A stretch of 64,000 nucleotides of DNA from Chrysogorgia sp. JL179-B06 (GCA_035772405.1 JAYKKM010000437.1:8836501-8900500), one strand, 5' to 3'. Numbered from the stretch's first letter, positions 1 to 12,190 are shown. Numbers and translations are program-made. Notes: a model not told the origin generated them from the sequence alone.

Positions 1-10
1 CATTTACGAG

Positions 11-262
11 ACCTGTAAACCAGCAAACTAATGCAAAGATTCTCTCCAGGATAACTGGATGAGAGAAACACAGATGAGAGATTGAAGAAAGAACTCGCAG
101 AACCGTGGACGAAACGTCAACATGCAAGCGAATATTTGAAGCGAGTTCGAACTTTCGCTTTATTGACAATGAATCGCAGTTGGAAAAGTTTACCGAGACC
201 TGTAAACCCTCAAACCATTGCAAAGATTTTCTCCAAGATGAGAGAAACACAGATGAGAGATC
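11..262 (+). repeat. Diverged direct repeat, two units
   Basis: A segment of about 70 bp at 11-82 recurs at 199-262 with substitutions and a small deletion; both contain the block gagagaaacacagatgagag. The second unit is open in one frame but nothing known is recognised in the translation. It may be a relic of a repeat-containing exon or a decayed tandem repeat. Confidence 0.6.
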
Positions 263-270
263 AATCATGA

Positions 271-2550
271 AGACGGAATGGACAGCCGAAGGACAGGGAA
301 AATTATATTATGTTGTGTTGACATTTATCCCGTGAAACTCCGTAATATTAATCATTATGAAACGTTGTGTTTTTGTCCGATTTAAATCAATTCTTATATC
401 GAAATGATCTCTTGAATCTGGCGAATCGAACGATGTAGGTTTCGTCTACTTAAAATGAGAAGATCAGATGTTATATGAGAAAATGCGTAAGCGAATAAAG
501 CGAGACTCGTCTTTAAAATCAAAGGACATGGCTTCAAGATCTATTCGTCGTTTACCCGATGATTTAATGCTTTTATGTCCATTAAACCGATGTAATTTCG
601 TAACAGATATGTTTCGTATACCTTGCCGTTGATTTTTATATAAATTTTGACACACGAAGACCTTCAATCGAACAGATAAGAGAAAAAATAGCATTGCCGT
701 GTTTAGTGTTTACATTAAATTTCGTCTGCGTGTCAGGCGTTCTGCTTTTTGGGGGGTAGCCTGCGTGTAGACGCCTGATTTTTCTTCGTAGCCCAACTTG
801 CTTCTAAAAGTTTCCCACTTTAAACGAGCGCTGCACAATGCCTTCAGTGCCTGATTACAGAAATCAATGCGTTAAAAATTATCCTTTGTAATACAAGACA
901 AGTGAGCGGGTTTTCTAATTCCAACTGTCTAACTTGCCACCTCCACAGGCAATATGCGCGCCATGTCCCTGAGTAGCCCGAGTTAACGCCTAGCGGGCAT
1001 CTTGTTTATCATAATTTAGGTCATTTGTCTTTGTTTACTCTGTTGATGTGATAATGATGAGAAATATGCAATGCTCTGCAGACTTGTTCATGTAAAGCAT
1101 TCATCTTAAAAGCATCTAATTCGTAATATATCCATGATTATCTCATATAAATATCTTGGAACAAGTATATATCAAATGCAGTTCTTGACAATTAACCAAA
1201 GCCCTTGTATTTCTTACTTGCGGTAAAATTTAAAGGTGAGTACCAGTGAGTCATCACTGACGCAGGATACCCTACTGAAATAAATTTGATTTGATTTGTG
1301 AGGAAATTCCTTAACATGTGGATTTTTATGCATAAATTTTAATCGAGTTTTAGAACTGGCCAATAAGAATATGGAAACGACCAGCCGATCCTAGGGCAAT
1401 TTTCGCCGACCTTCCTGGAAATTAAAGTGTATTTTCATAACAGCAGGGAAATCTGTTGCGCATGCGTCAGCCGGGAATTACCGGAGGCCGGCGGTATTTT
1501 CCGAAGGGACCGAAGAGAATCCAAATATAAACAAATATGGCGGCAAAATGCCCAGAAAAGGCTTTGCTTTTTATACAGTATTTTTTAAGCATTTTGAAAC
1601 ATAAAGTACATTGGTAAACGGCACATACATAGTTTATAAATTAAAGATATGAAAAAATAAAGAAAACACACGAAGTTGTATATTACGAACATGTGGCATT
1701 ACAAGCACTGGTCGCCAAAATACTGGCAATGACTAAAAAATACAGTTAAATTCCATTTTAAAATTTGCCGACATACAGTAAGTAGATTCACTGCTTCATG
1801 AACTTCATTTAGCAAAATTATAGACGTAAATTCTAAAATATTATTCACAACATAATACGAAACAAGGTGAAAATTATTTGCAATTTATTCAGAGAACTCA
1901 TGGGTCGGAACAATGTCGAACAGAGAAACTCAGCTCATTATTTCATTACCAACGGCAATTTTCACACTATTTTATACCCATCAGATTTCAAGAGCTATCC
2001 CCATACATCTCAAAAATAATCATTATTTTCTGGTGGAAAGGGCTAGATTTCGAGTTATAATCGATTTAACATCGCACGTAAATTTAAATGTAAACAAAGC
2101 AACAGTGGGTTTCAGCAGAAAGTGTTTCGCCGTTTTCGCATCGACAACACAACACAACACCCCAGTAATACTGCTCTCTCAAAACAAGACACTTATTAAT
2201 TAGAAATAGTTTTACCTTTAATTTTGTAGCTAAAATGTTTTGTTCATTTCACAAACAGCCTTTGACCAATGGGTCTTGTCAAAAACTACGCAATAATTCA
2301 TGAACTCAGTGGACGATAAGGATGACCTGAGGATTTTTTTAAATATAGTCAAACCATCAATATTCTGCCATCTAGACATCATTTGGGAAACGCTGGAGTT
2401 TAAGTGAGTGCTGTAACAACACGTAATGTGTATTAGGGAATAAAATGAAATTAAAGTGTATTTTCATCACTCGCCTGTATTTTCGTCCGATGGTAGTTGT
2501 TGAAAGTCCGACAAATGGTTTGCGAATCTCAATAAACTTTTCTTTCCGCA
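271..2550. other. Gene-free stretch
   Basis: No coding region is recognised. Around 1440-1560 there is a GC-richer patch with ATGGCGGC, resembling a YY1 site, which could mark a host promoter. At 1277-1300 the sequence ends in TTTGATTTGATTTG after an AATAAA, as seen at the 3' tails of some non-LTR retrotransposons. Both readings are weak. Confidence 0.3.
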
Positions 2551-2557
2551 GATTGAA

Positions 2558-2810
2558 CATTCCGCCATCTTGGATATGCATATGCGTGACGTCACAACCA
2601 GGGTAGAAATGTTTTTTATATAAGCGATTATCGAGTCATTATAGATGCTAAATCGTAGTTGTTTTGGGTGTTGTATACTTTTAAGTGAACTAGCAATCCA
2701 TTTGAACGCATTCCACTGATATTTGGGCAATTATTTACAACTTTTAGAATGTTTACCCAGGTTTTGACGTCACTTAATTAGATCTAATTATAAAACAAGA
2801 TGGCGGATTG
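2558..2810. repeat. MITE-like inverted-repeat element
   Basis: Two arms of about 55 bp are inverted relative to each other. The left arm (2558-2612) reads ccgccatcttgg then gtgacgtcac then cagggtag. The right arm (2747-2810) carries the same blocks in reverse complement (acccagg, gacgtcac, caagatggcgg). The arms contain YY1-like and CRE-like motifs, so a copy could act as a small regulatory cassette. No coding capacity is seen inside. Confidence 0.7.
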
Positions 2811-3910
2811 CAGATATTTTTGTTCACACATATTTCAAAAATTAAGGAAGTTACGGGGAAATTTTAAAAGGTCTTCATATATTATTTTAAATGTTCTTTC
2901 AAATGAGACAAAACAAATTTTTATTGCCATTTCCCTTTAATCGATAAACGAAGGTTAGATAAGTGATAATTCTCCCGAAATGATTACTCGTTTAATTACG
3001 CTTAAACCACACTTTTATCTAAGATCAGGTTGGACAAATTTATTCAAGCTGTTTAGTTAGTCCGCTTTACATCTTCGTTCTAGCTCCAAACTCGGTCGTT
3101 CTCTATGAAGTAAAGCCGTTCAAGTAAACCAATTTAAAACTCTTAAAGATATACTTCTTATGCCAGGAAACCTTATTTTGTAATTCCTGATCATTTTGCG
3201 AATGGTTTCTTCAGAATACTTTACGCCAAAACTAAGTAACGTCATGAAAACGGCGTCATAAAATAGCCGAGTCATCCAGTTTAACCAAGACGGTTTAACT
3301 TTATATTTATTCCAAGTCTGAATAACAAATATGTTTGAGATCTTGAACAGTTATTCGCACTGTTTCCCGAAGTGTTTCTTCATCATAGGAACTGTGTACA
3401 CTAAAGCGAGATAAGCCATAATACGGCCAAAATTATTGGGGTTCATCTCTTTGTATAGATGTGGTGAAAATACAGGTTCAGTCGAAGGCTGAGACACACG
3501 AGACTAGGGTTAGGGATCGTAAAGGTGAAAGAGGCTTAGAGGTAATTACTTCCGTCCCTCACACGGAATATTTAATAAGGTGACATGCTATGCGTTCGCA
3601 ACGCGTTCGCCACGCTAACAATACTAATTACTTTTTGTGCGTAACGCTCTTTGTTCTGCCCATTGTTCTATATGGGGGTTTACCTACTGCCAGACCTTTC
3701 TTGCTTTTAATCTCATAATTATTATTTGTTATTGTTTATCGTATCGTTGATTGGCTAATTTCTGTCACATGATTATTTTGTTGCGCATAAAAGTTTGATA
3801 CCTGGTTTTTATTTCATTTTACGTTTCACTCTCTCGGTCTACCTACACATTATTTTGGGAGTAGACCAACTTTTTAGAATTTTCAATTTGTTATTTCTCT
3901 AAGACTATTG

Positions 3911-4189
3911 AAAGTACCGATCTCACGTTTGGGGATTTTATATATCCGTAATATTTTCATCTTCATGGAGTTTTTCGCTGTCAAAGTTACCGGAACTGAT
4001 GTCACAAGAGGCATTCCAAACCAATTTTCTGTTGTTACTTGCCACAAAAATTCCTCTTGTGACATCACATCCGATAACTTTAACAGCAAAAATGTCCATG
4101 AAGATGAAATTTTCGGCTGAAAAGGTATGTTATGATTTTGCTAAGGAAGACCCAATATGTAAAATCCCCAAACGTGAGATGGGCACTTT
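3911..4189. repeat. Near-complete palindromic MITE
   Basis: Almost the whole 279 bp folds back on itself. Outer blocks are ctcacgtttggggatttta and its complement near 4160-4180. Inner blocks are the pair around tcttcatgga (3959) and tccatgaaga (4094), and the pair tgtcacaagagg (3999) and cctcttgtgaca (4052). Apparent ORFs here are palindrome artefacts. Confidence 0.8.
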
Positions 4190-4513
4190 AAATTATTGAC
4201 GAAGAGAGAATTATTCAGAATAATATTTTTTTAAATTATCTGACTTCCCAAACCTGGAATAGAACCCAATTTATCTGGTTTAACGTACCACTAGCTACTG
4301 ATACACAAGGTCAGGACACGCGTCCTGTCATCGACGCCGTTCTTTTCCCTAATCTCTACCGGGAGACATCGCATCTACACTTCACATAGAGCTTAGACTC
4401 TCACTTCAAACGATTTCTTTCTATAGCGAAGCTACTCACACCTAGATAAAGGTTACGAAAATGAACAGCGCCGAAAATTTCCGACTGTACTGACTGATTA
4501 CTCGGTAGTTAAG

Positions 4514-4701
4514 CCTGGTTTCCATTTGGTCGCCACAATCGCAACGGTGTCATAGTGGTCGATGCAATAGAGTGTCCATCCATCTCTGTAATCAGTAAAG
4601 ACTGCTTTGCATACAGCAGACAAAAGACAAGATAGATGGACAATGTATTACATCGACCAGTATGACACAGTTGTGATCGTGGCGACCAAATGGAAACCAG
4701 G
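4514..4701. repeat. MITE with perfect 23-bp termini
   Basis: The element begins cctggtttccatttggtcgc and ends with the exact reverse complement, giving a 188-bp foldback with partly paired interior (the tagatgga and tccatcca blocks). No coding capacity. It is non-autonomous; the superfamily cannot be assigned from sequence alone. Confidence 0.8.
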
Positions 4702-5339
4702 TTTTAGAGCACTGATACGTTAGACAAGAGACCTGAACTATTTAAATTGTTTACGAATGCTGTCACCATAAATTCTATAAATATAAATTCTATAAATTCT
4801 GCTCTTGCGCAAAGAGTGTTGAACGTTACTTTTTTTCATGTCGTCTACGTTTTATTTAAAACGTATTCTGGCGTTACGATTATGTTCAGCTTTCGAGGGA
4901 CGCTTCGGACGACAAGGAGTTAAAAAGGACACGTTTGCATATTTTCTGGATCGAGGGAGATCTCTTCAAAAAATGCGTTGTTCCTAAAGTGTGTTAAAAA
5001 TGTGTGTTAAATCCCAGTGTTGTATGGCAGTGTAGAAATACAAATCGAATACCCTGAAAGATTGATGTGCTGCCGAAATAGCGTTGGAGGTTACGTTTCC
5101 AGCCAAGGCCTTTCTTCAGAGAGTTAAAGTAATGTCGTGACATCAAAATACCACCTCCAATTGTTCCACTTTAAACTGAAATAAGGTTAGGGTTAGGATG
5201 GCGGTTAGTGTTAGGAACAGGGTTTGATTTTGGGTTAGTTTTGTACCTAGAAAATAACCAAATAGTATCGAAAATTGTGACGTCACGACACGAACTGCTG
5301 TACAAATAGTGACTCCCTTCGGAAGTCATGCACCAACCA

Positions 5340-5957
5340 CAGGGGAACCCAACTCTGACCCCTGTGATATGTTTCTCTGTTTTATTCTATATTATGGAAA
5401 TTCATTTCTGATGTTTTATATTTAATGTAAGATGAGCGGCGCTTATGTGAATAGCGCTCCGTCGAGATGACGTCAGTACCGATGTTTGTCCGCTTTTACC
5501 CATAATTCTTGCGGCCATAACAAAAGAAATAGCTCATTTGCAATCATTTGTGAGTCAAATTTGGTTTGTTTGTCCGCTTTTTGAGCTATTAATAGCAGCC
5601 AGACTCTACGCTATTGTACGCGCGGTAATTTGAAACTCGAAACAGCGGTCACTGGGTGCCACGTGAACAATACGCGTGCCCCGCGGTGTGATAAAACACG
5701 CGAGGAGAAGAGTGTTTTCCCACACTCACATGAGTGTTGTGTCGTCTCAGCTTTCAGTGCTCGTCACGCGTATTCACGTGGCACCCAGTGACAGCTGTTT
5801 CAAGTTTCAAATTACCGAGACCGCAGCGCTTATGTGAATTGCACACGCATCTCGGACATGAGTCGTCTCAGCTTTCAGCTGTGGTATTCACGCTTTTTCG
5901 AGTTTCAAATTACCGCGTCAGAGAAACACATCACAGGCATCAGAGTTGAGTCCCCTG
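5340..5957. repeat. Nested inverted-repeat element
   Basis: The outer arms pair 5340-5382 with 5926-5957 (caggggaac...ctctgacccctgtgat against its complement). An inner pair of about 50 bp flanks 5622-5819, with cactgggtgccacgtgaa facing ttcacgtggcacccagtg. A third partial copy of the inner arm lies at 5820-5925. The interior around 5470-5600 recurs inverted at 50816-50965, showing a dispersed family. Confidence 0.7.
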
Positions 5958-6187
5958 TGCACCAACGTTTTAGAGTAATCGATTTGTTAAATTACACATC
6001 TTAGGTTGCAAAAAGGTGTGTTAATTGAGGCTTTGATATTTAATGCACCAAGATGTGTTTTTTGACACACTAAGGTGTGTTATTAAAAAATGATTTTTTG
6101 TGTAGGTGTTCTGGGATAGGCTGTTTGGTAACTTTAGCACACCATTAAGGTAGTACTGTAGCATATCCTGTTGGCCTGTTGGGTGTA

Positions 6188-6907
6188 CTATAATTTCCGT
6201 TTCTTCCCGAAAAATCTTTTCTTCGCAAACCTAATTATGAAAACCATCCAAACGACGCTAAGAGAGTACAGGGCCACCCCACCTAGTTTGATCAGTAAGG
6301 TCGGCTTGGACGAAGTCATGGTGCACAGGAATAACCACGCACCCAGTCCAACACGAATGCACAAGAACAGCAGTATGAAAACAATGTCGTTAAGTTTCGC
6401 TAGACGAGTCTCGTAATTCCTAGTCTCGCGAAGGAACCACCTCACTTGGAGACTTGGATTGGATACTTCGGAACCTAATATGGTTGCAATCAGTTCGGCG
6501 CCTGAGCGGTCCAAGTACAAGGATGCCACGAGTCCACATATCGACGTAACGTGATGCAAAAGCATGTCGATTCCTTCAGTTCCCATAAAAACGCACCAGA
6601 TGACATCGAATAAGAAATAGCCGAGTGTGATCACGATGCAAAGAGTTTGAAGAGGTGTGTTTCTTTCGCCCAACGCGTCGAATGGCCACGGGCCGGTGTA
6701 TAAACCACAGTACAGGCACATGGTGACGCTGAGGAGACCGTGACAAACAGTCACCATCCGGCAGTTCCATTCGAAGCTACACCGATTGTTCACGATGCAG
6801 AGTAAGTAGTACAGTGTAGTCCACAGAAAAAAACTTGATGAAACAGCTATTAGTATGGGTGACGGCGAGGTGGCGAGAAATGATGCGGCATTCAGAAAGA
6901 CCACCAT
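6188..6907 (-). CDS. TLCD5: TLC-domain membrane protein, TLCD5/TMEM136-like
   Basis: This is a host gene for a multi-pass membrane protein of the TRAM/LAG1/CLN8 (TLC) family. About 239 aa read from the ATG at 6907, close to the usual TLCD5 length. The core blocks match that family: GPWPFD, NTPLQ, LGYFLFD, a histidine pair in MLLHHV, and GSEVSNPSLQVRWFLRE, followed by several hydrophobic helices and a basic C-terminus (KKRFFGKKRK). The frame stays open upstream to 6985, but the sequence just before the chosen ATG looks like a splice acceptor (tttgtacag). So this is probably the single large coding exon with a 5' exon elsewhere. A LINE copy begins about 100 bp upstream. TLCD5's biochemical role is poorly defined; TLC relatives act in lipid homeostasis. 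Confidence 0.82.
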   Translation of the reverse strand: MVVFLNAASFLATSPSPILIAVSSSFFLWTTLYYLLCIVNNRCSFEWNCRMVTVCHGLLSVTMCLYCGLYTGPWPFDALGERNTPLQTLCIVITLGYFLFDVIWCVFMGTEGIDMLLHHVTSICGLVASLYLDRSGAELIATILGSEVSNPSLQVRWFLRETRNYETRLAKLNDIVFILLFLCIRVGLGAWLFLCTMTSSKPTLLIKLGGVALYSLSVVWMVFIIRFAKKRFFGKKRKL

Positions 6908-7010
6908 CTGTACAAACCAACCAGAACAGTGTCTATACCGAGGTCGGACTTCACTCGGTACCTGCAAAAAATCAAAATAACTCATGGTCAACAATAGACA
7001 CTTCCCGAAT

Positions 7011-8309
7011 TCGCTTCGATAACGTGGATAAAGGTCAAGTAACTGGTGTTGTATATTTGGACTTTAAGAAAGCCTTCGACACTGTGGACCATGTCTTGCT
7101 TTTTCGTAAACTTCGTGCATATGGTGTTACTACAACCTGTCTTACATGGTTCACGTCCTATCTTTCTCATCGTAGTATTTCATCTAGTAAGAAAATATCA
7201 ATTGGAGTGCCTCGGGGATCTGTACTAGGCCCCCTATTGTTTTTGGTTTTCATAAATGACTTACCAAGTTCATTGAGAAATTCTAAAACTATCCTATTCG
7301 CAGATGACACAGCAATATACTATTCTGGTGCGTCTGCCTACGATATTCAGTGCAAACTTAATGATGACCTAATCCATGTTAAATCTTGGCTTAATAACCA
7401 TCGGCTAACCTTGAATATCTCAAAATCAAAATTCATGATTGTTGGTGGAAGCAGAAGATTAAATGATTTTCAAAATTTATCGTTGAAGATCGAAGAAGAT
7501 ACTTTAGAAAGAGTGATTTCTTATTATAAGTATCTTGGAATAGTGATTAATGAGAAGATGAATTGGGAAGATCATATTGATGCACTTCAAAAAAAGGTAG
7601 CAAAGAGACTTGTTATTCTACGAAGAATAAAGTATTTGATTCCTCACTCAGCTAGGATTGATATTTTTAATACTTTGATATTTTTAATACTTTGATATTA
7701 CCTCTATTCGATTATGGTGACATTATTTGGGGAGACAGAAATAACAAATGCTTAATGCAAAGTCTACACGTTCTCCAATCGAAATGTGCTAAGTCAATTC
7801 TGGATTTACCAACTTCCCATTCAAGTTCTGAAGCTTTACGTTTATTGGGTTGGAAACGTTTGGAGGCGCGAAGAAAATTCCATCGCTGTTCCATAGTCTT
7901 CAAATCATTGAAGAAACAGATTGATTTTGCTTTTGATGTCACGGGATCTAGCATTCATGACTACCCAACTAGAAATAGCAGTATTTATCGACTGCCTTTA
8001 GCAAGAACTAATTGGGGTACAAATGTTGACACATCTTTTTATAGACGATTGGAATAAACTTAATCAAGAAGTGTCATCTATGACGACTTTTAAATCTTTC
8101 AGACATAAATTTTGGACAATTTAGCATTTGAATTTTTTCTAGACATATTGTTTTATTATTCGTGTGAGCTGTAAGTAATATTTTTTAATCTTTTAGACAA
8201 ATTTTAGGTAATTTCCTAGATTTATTGTTATTCTATGATGAAAATCATCTTTGGATGACTGGGTTTCCTCTTAAAATAAATGTTTCATTCATTCATTCAT
8301 TCATTCACT
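7011..8309 (+). pseudogene. 5'-truncated non-LTR retrotransposon (CR1/Jockey-like RT), frameshifted
   Basis: This is the 3' part of a LINE reverse transcriptase. Frame one (7011-7695) has the RT blocks VYLDFKKAFDTVDH, GVPRGSVLGPLLF and FADDTAIYY, followed by the thumb region (YKYLGIVI). Frame two (7692-8057) continues with PLFDYGDIIWGD and the C-terminal domain. The frame break coincides with a 17-bp tandem duplication of tttgatatttttaatac at about 7663-7695. The 3' end is a (CATT)n tail at 8285-8308. The 5' end, including the endonuclease, is missing. The catalytic aspartates are present, but the copy cannot make a full RT. It abuts the TLCD5 gene in the opposite orientation. Confidence 0.88.
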
Positions 8310-8350
8310 TGTCATGCAACTCGTCTTGCAACGGCCGATTATGTTGTGCT

Positions 8351-8467
8351 CATAGGCGTAGGAACCGGGGGGGGGGGGGCACGTGCCCCCAACTTTTATA
8401 TAGACAAATAGTACATATCTGTGCCCCCCCCCCCCCCCAAGCTAAACTTGCTTCCTGCACCGTTGGT
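8351..8467. repeat. Short foldback repeat with G and C homopolymer runs
   Basis: It starts cataggcgtaggaacc, runs into 13 Gs, then has a matching run of 15 Cs, and ends in a diverged complement of the start (gcttcctgcacc). Related poly-G/poly-C remnants lie at about 13080-13150 and 16316-16350 (palindrome ggtgcgatcgcacc). Likely a non-autonomous DNA element. Confidence 0.5.
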
Positions 8468-8469
8468 TA

Positions 8470-9190
8470 CACTGGGCAACGTTTCGTGCAACTTGACCCT
8501 CAAAGTATCACCATCTTAGTTTGTGTTTGTGACAAGCGGGATGATTTGTGGGCTCGTAATCCTAATTCACAGGACAGGTAATAAATACAATGAAATCGTA
8601 TAAATACCGTGGACATATTCTTGATGCACAGTAATCGCCTACGCTTGCTATCAAAATTTATACGTGAACATGTTACATCTATCGAGCCAGAGACATTGTT
8701 GGAAATTAAATTCATATACTCTTAAAACTTTTAAAATCCTTTTCGCTTCTTTTATTAATTGAACTTCGCAGCGGCATAGCAAAATGACTGCCTAGCATAC
8801 ACTGTACCTAGCTTTACTTTTAGGTATAACTTAATAAATACAGAATTGTTCCTTGTATATTATTTATGATCATTGATCTCATCCTAGAAAGTTGAAGTAT
8901 CCTAGAAAGTTGCTACACATTTAATTTTCCTTTTCCACTTGAGCCTTTAGGTCTGTACTTGGATGCACATTTTGTGTGATTTTATTGCTATGGATTATAC
9001 TATATTAAAACCAATTTTTTATGATAACGTCATTTATCTTTAACCTTAAGTTAATTATTGATATGCACAATATACTATAATTATTAAATAAATGTTGTTG
9101 TATATTTTGTTTATATTGTATTTTATGTATGTTTTTACATAGAGAGGACACATATTGATAACAGTATTTGTAGTATTTACATATACTGAA
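8470..9190. other. Gene-free AT-rich stretch
   Basis: Nothing recognisable is seen. The stretch ends at a short (TAA)n tract at 9198-9213, beside the 3' end of the minus-strand LINE. Confidence 0.4.
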
Positions 9191-9355
9191 ATGTTTATAA
9201 TAATAATAATAATAATATTTAATATTTATATTGCGCAAATATCTATAAAATATTCAAATGCGCATTACAATACATAGAATAGTAATAATAGTAAAACCAA
9301 TAAAAGAGAACTACAATTTAAAATTATATACATGCAAAATAATCTATCATATTCA

Positions 9356-10642
9356 CTAAAACGTTCTGCAGAATAAAAATGTCTTAACCTTACTTTTAAA
9401 AGTTGTAATGTTATCTAGTTCTCTTATTTTTGTCGGAAGAGAATTCCAAAGTTTAGGAGCTGCAAACATAAAAGCACGATCACCAAGTGTCTTCTTAGAT
9501 TTACAAGAAGGAGTAGCTAAAATTGATCCATTACTATTGCGGCGTAGATTGTAAACAGATGGTTTACTTATACTTAATAAATCACACAAATATTCCGGAG
9601 CCATTCCATGTACAATTTTGAACGTAATCAGTAACAACTTAAATTCAATGCGCGCGCGCACAGGTAGCCAGTGTAATTCATGCAGCAAAGGTGTTATGTG
9701 ACAGAATTTTGTGACGCAAAAAACTAGTCGTGCAGAGGCATTCATTACTCTCTGTAGCTTATGAACTTGGCATTCAGGTAAGCCATAAAGCAGGCTATTG
9801 CCGTAATCAAGTCTGCTAGTATAAGCATGTATAAGTGTTTCGGTACTTTCTCTATTTAAATATTTCCTAATACGCCTTATGTTGTAAAGGTAGAAGAATG
9901 CACTGCTACAAGTCTTCCTGATATGGGTGTTCATATCTAGACAAGAGTAAAACCATGCTCCAAGATTACGCGCTGTAGAAACTGTGTTAATATCCTCCTC
10001 GCCAACCTTGATACCATTGACTGAGATTTTCGCTAGTTGTTGCCGTGTCCCGATGAGCAAAACTTCCGTTTTGTCGTCATTGAGTAGCAGCTTATATTCA
10101 GTCATCCAACTTCTGATCGCTTTTACACATTTTTCCATGTCAGCGACGGCTTCAGCTTGGCTCGTCTCGGAGTTGGGAGAGAAGGAAAGATACAACTGTG
10201 TATCGTCAGCGTATGTGTGTACGTCCGGCAGCTGGTCCTTGACAATATCAAACAGCTTACTAGCGTAGATAGAAAATAATAGTGGACCAAGACAGGAGCC
10301 TTGTGGAACGCCGCAGTTCAGATCAAACGCCCTGGAGGTAGTACCATTAATAGAAACCCTCTGAGATCCGCCATGTAAGTAGGACTTGAACCAAGTAAGG
10401 GCCATGCCGCTGACTCCGAACGATATCGAAAGTCTTTGGAGAAGTATATCGTGAACAAATAACACGAGCAAAGTCACGTGACCTTTATTCATATTCATCA
10501 GTATGTCGTTTTTTACTTTAAGTAGTGCAGTTTCAGTGCTGTGGTGTTTACGGTAGGCAGATTGTAGACCTGGGAATATATTATTGACCACCATATGATC
10601 ATGCATCTGATTCGCAACAGCGCGCTCAGTTAATTTGGACAC
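9356..10642 (-). pseudogene. LINE reverse transcriptase, C-terminal two thirds (CR1/Jockey superfamily)
   Basis: A 428-aa open frame carries RT blocks (FPGLQSAYRKHHSTETALL, GVPQGSCLGPLLFSIYAS, YADDTQLYLS) and a C-terminal domain ending WNSLP...FKSKVKTFLF. The first catalytic block is damaged. Where a DLSAAFDTV-type motif is expected after VTLLVL, the text jumps to FVHDILL. An in-frame deletion has therefore removed the first active-site aspartate, and the protein should be catalytically dead despite its long ORF. The upstream part of the RT is in another frame (10702-11330), so there is also a frameshift near 10730. The 3' end lies near the (TAA)n tract at about 9200. Confidence 0.85.
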
Positions 10643-10701
10643 AAACTGTAAGCAATTAATTGGGCGAAAGTTCTTGAATATAAGGTCAAGACCAGATTTA
10701 T

Positions 10702-11330
10702 TTAGCAGTGGGTTAACAAGCGCCGATTTCCAGTATTTGCAAAATAGCCCGATTGTAAGGATAGGTTCACCATTCGAGTTATCACTGGTAGTAATACTTC
10801 AAGACACACTGGTAGTAACGATGATGGTATGGGGTCGAGAGCGCAAGATTTCTTATTAGAACAATCAATCAATTCCATTACTGCCTCAGATTGGCTCTTA
10901 AAGCTAGACAAAACGATGTCATTCCTACAAGGGGCATCTGCAGGTGTAGATGGTGAGCTGCTACCGGTGGTGATGTCATAAAATTTTGATCTGATGGCGT
11001 CGATCTTCTGGACAAAGAACTCACCAAACTGATTTGCTAGAGAGTAGGAGTCAGTGTGAGGAGGGAGGGCTTTGCCAGTATGCAGGTTTAGCAAGTCCTT
11101 GCTGGCTCTAAACAACTTCCTCTGATCAGATCGATTCTCCTCAACAAACTGAGTAAAATATTGCTTGCGTGCCTCATTCATCAATAATAGCACCTGATTC
11201 CTTTTAGATTTAAACTGGAAGAGGTCCGTCTGCAGCTTGGAGGTTCTCCATTTCCTTTCTGACTTTCTCCTTTCGCGCTTAGCTTGCCGAATCTCATCAT
11301 TATACATCTGTAAATCAGACATCTGTAAAT
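10702..11330 (-). pseudogene. LINE ORF2 fragment upstream of the RT core
   Basis: This is the same retrotransposon as the preceding 428-aa frame, read in another frame. It has a charged linker (KRERRKSERKWR), the region preceding RT (FFVQKIDAIR) and the start of the fingers (CALDPIPSSLLP), and it breaks near 10730. The open frame extends to 11457, but from 11333 on it only reads a (TAA)n microsatellite as a tyrosine run. The element is therefore taken to be 5'-truncated at that tract. The endonuclease domain is absent. Confidence 0.75.
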
Positions 11331-11530
11331 ATTCGTAATAATAATAATAATAATAATAGAAACACGGAACTTTTTCGTCCTTTTTGAAGTCAAACGAAAG
11401 GATACTAAAATGTTTATAAAGTTTCTGATCTTTTAGTACAAAAATCATGATGTACAATTGTCCAACAAATTGATTTTGCTCTCACAATTCAATCGCATTG
11501 ACAGCTGAGAGCGATTTTTGCATATATACA

Positions 11531-12190
11531 TGTAGTACGTATTCCATATAAGGAAGTGCCCTACGAGCAAATACAAGGCATTGACGAGCAAATAGATTGC
11601 CCTCGTACCAGCCCACTGGATGGTCAGCGTTAGATCATATAGAGTTAACGTACAGCCGCGTCTTTGGGACGATGTTTTTTAGTATAACCATAGCGCTACT
11701 TTGCAAATAACCACTAACCCCAAAACAACTTAGATGCTAACCCTAACCCCCGCCTAGTGAGTTTTCTAACCCCTGCCTAATGGCTTTTCTAACCCCCGCC
11801 TTAAGTGTCTTCCTAATCCCCGGCAGTATTTGCTATGGTTATACTAAAAAAACATCGTCCCAAAGACGCGGACTCACTGGATGTGGGATTGTTGACACGT
11901 TACTGAGCGCATGTGTCTAACAGTCAATTTCTAATGCTACATGCTTAGTCTGTCTCACTATTCTACTTCTAGCTCCCCAAATATGGGGAGTGGATGTGGT
12001 GCGAGCTAGAGATGGGCTGAAAACACAGCCAGGGGGGTTAGAAAAACTCGTTAGGCAGGGGGTTAGTGTTGGACCTTTGTTGTTTTGGGGTACGAGGGTG
12101 CAACGTGTTAGCTATTTACGCATTAATTCACTCTATTTGCTCGTCAATGCCTTCTATTTGTGCCTCCTTAATATAAGGAATACGTACTAG
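11531..12190. repeat. Inverted-repeat element with a second MITE nested inside
   Basis: The outer arms are about 11531-11618 and 12095-12190 (tagtacgtattcc, ggcattgacgagcaaatag and cctcgtacc in one arm, complements in the other). Inside, 11656-11871 is a separate foldback with perfect arms of about 38 bp beginning ccgcgtctttgggacgatg. Its interior holds tandem copies of a ctaacccctgcct-like unit. A relative of the outer element lies at 59604-59815. Confidence 0.7.

Noticed and set aside
2467..2730. Minus-strand 87-codon ORF with MAECSICGKK
   Set aside because: One CxxC and a single following His do not make a zinc finger, and its ATG lies in an arm of the 2558-2810 inverted repeat.
3883..4199. 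Overlapping ORFs of 66-70 codons on both strands
   Set aside because: The region is a palindromic MITE, so both strands give similar open frames by symmetry.
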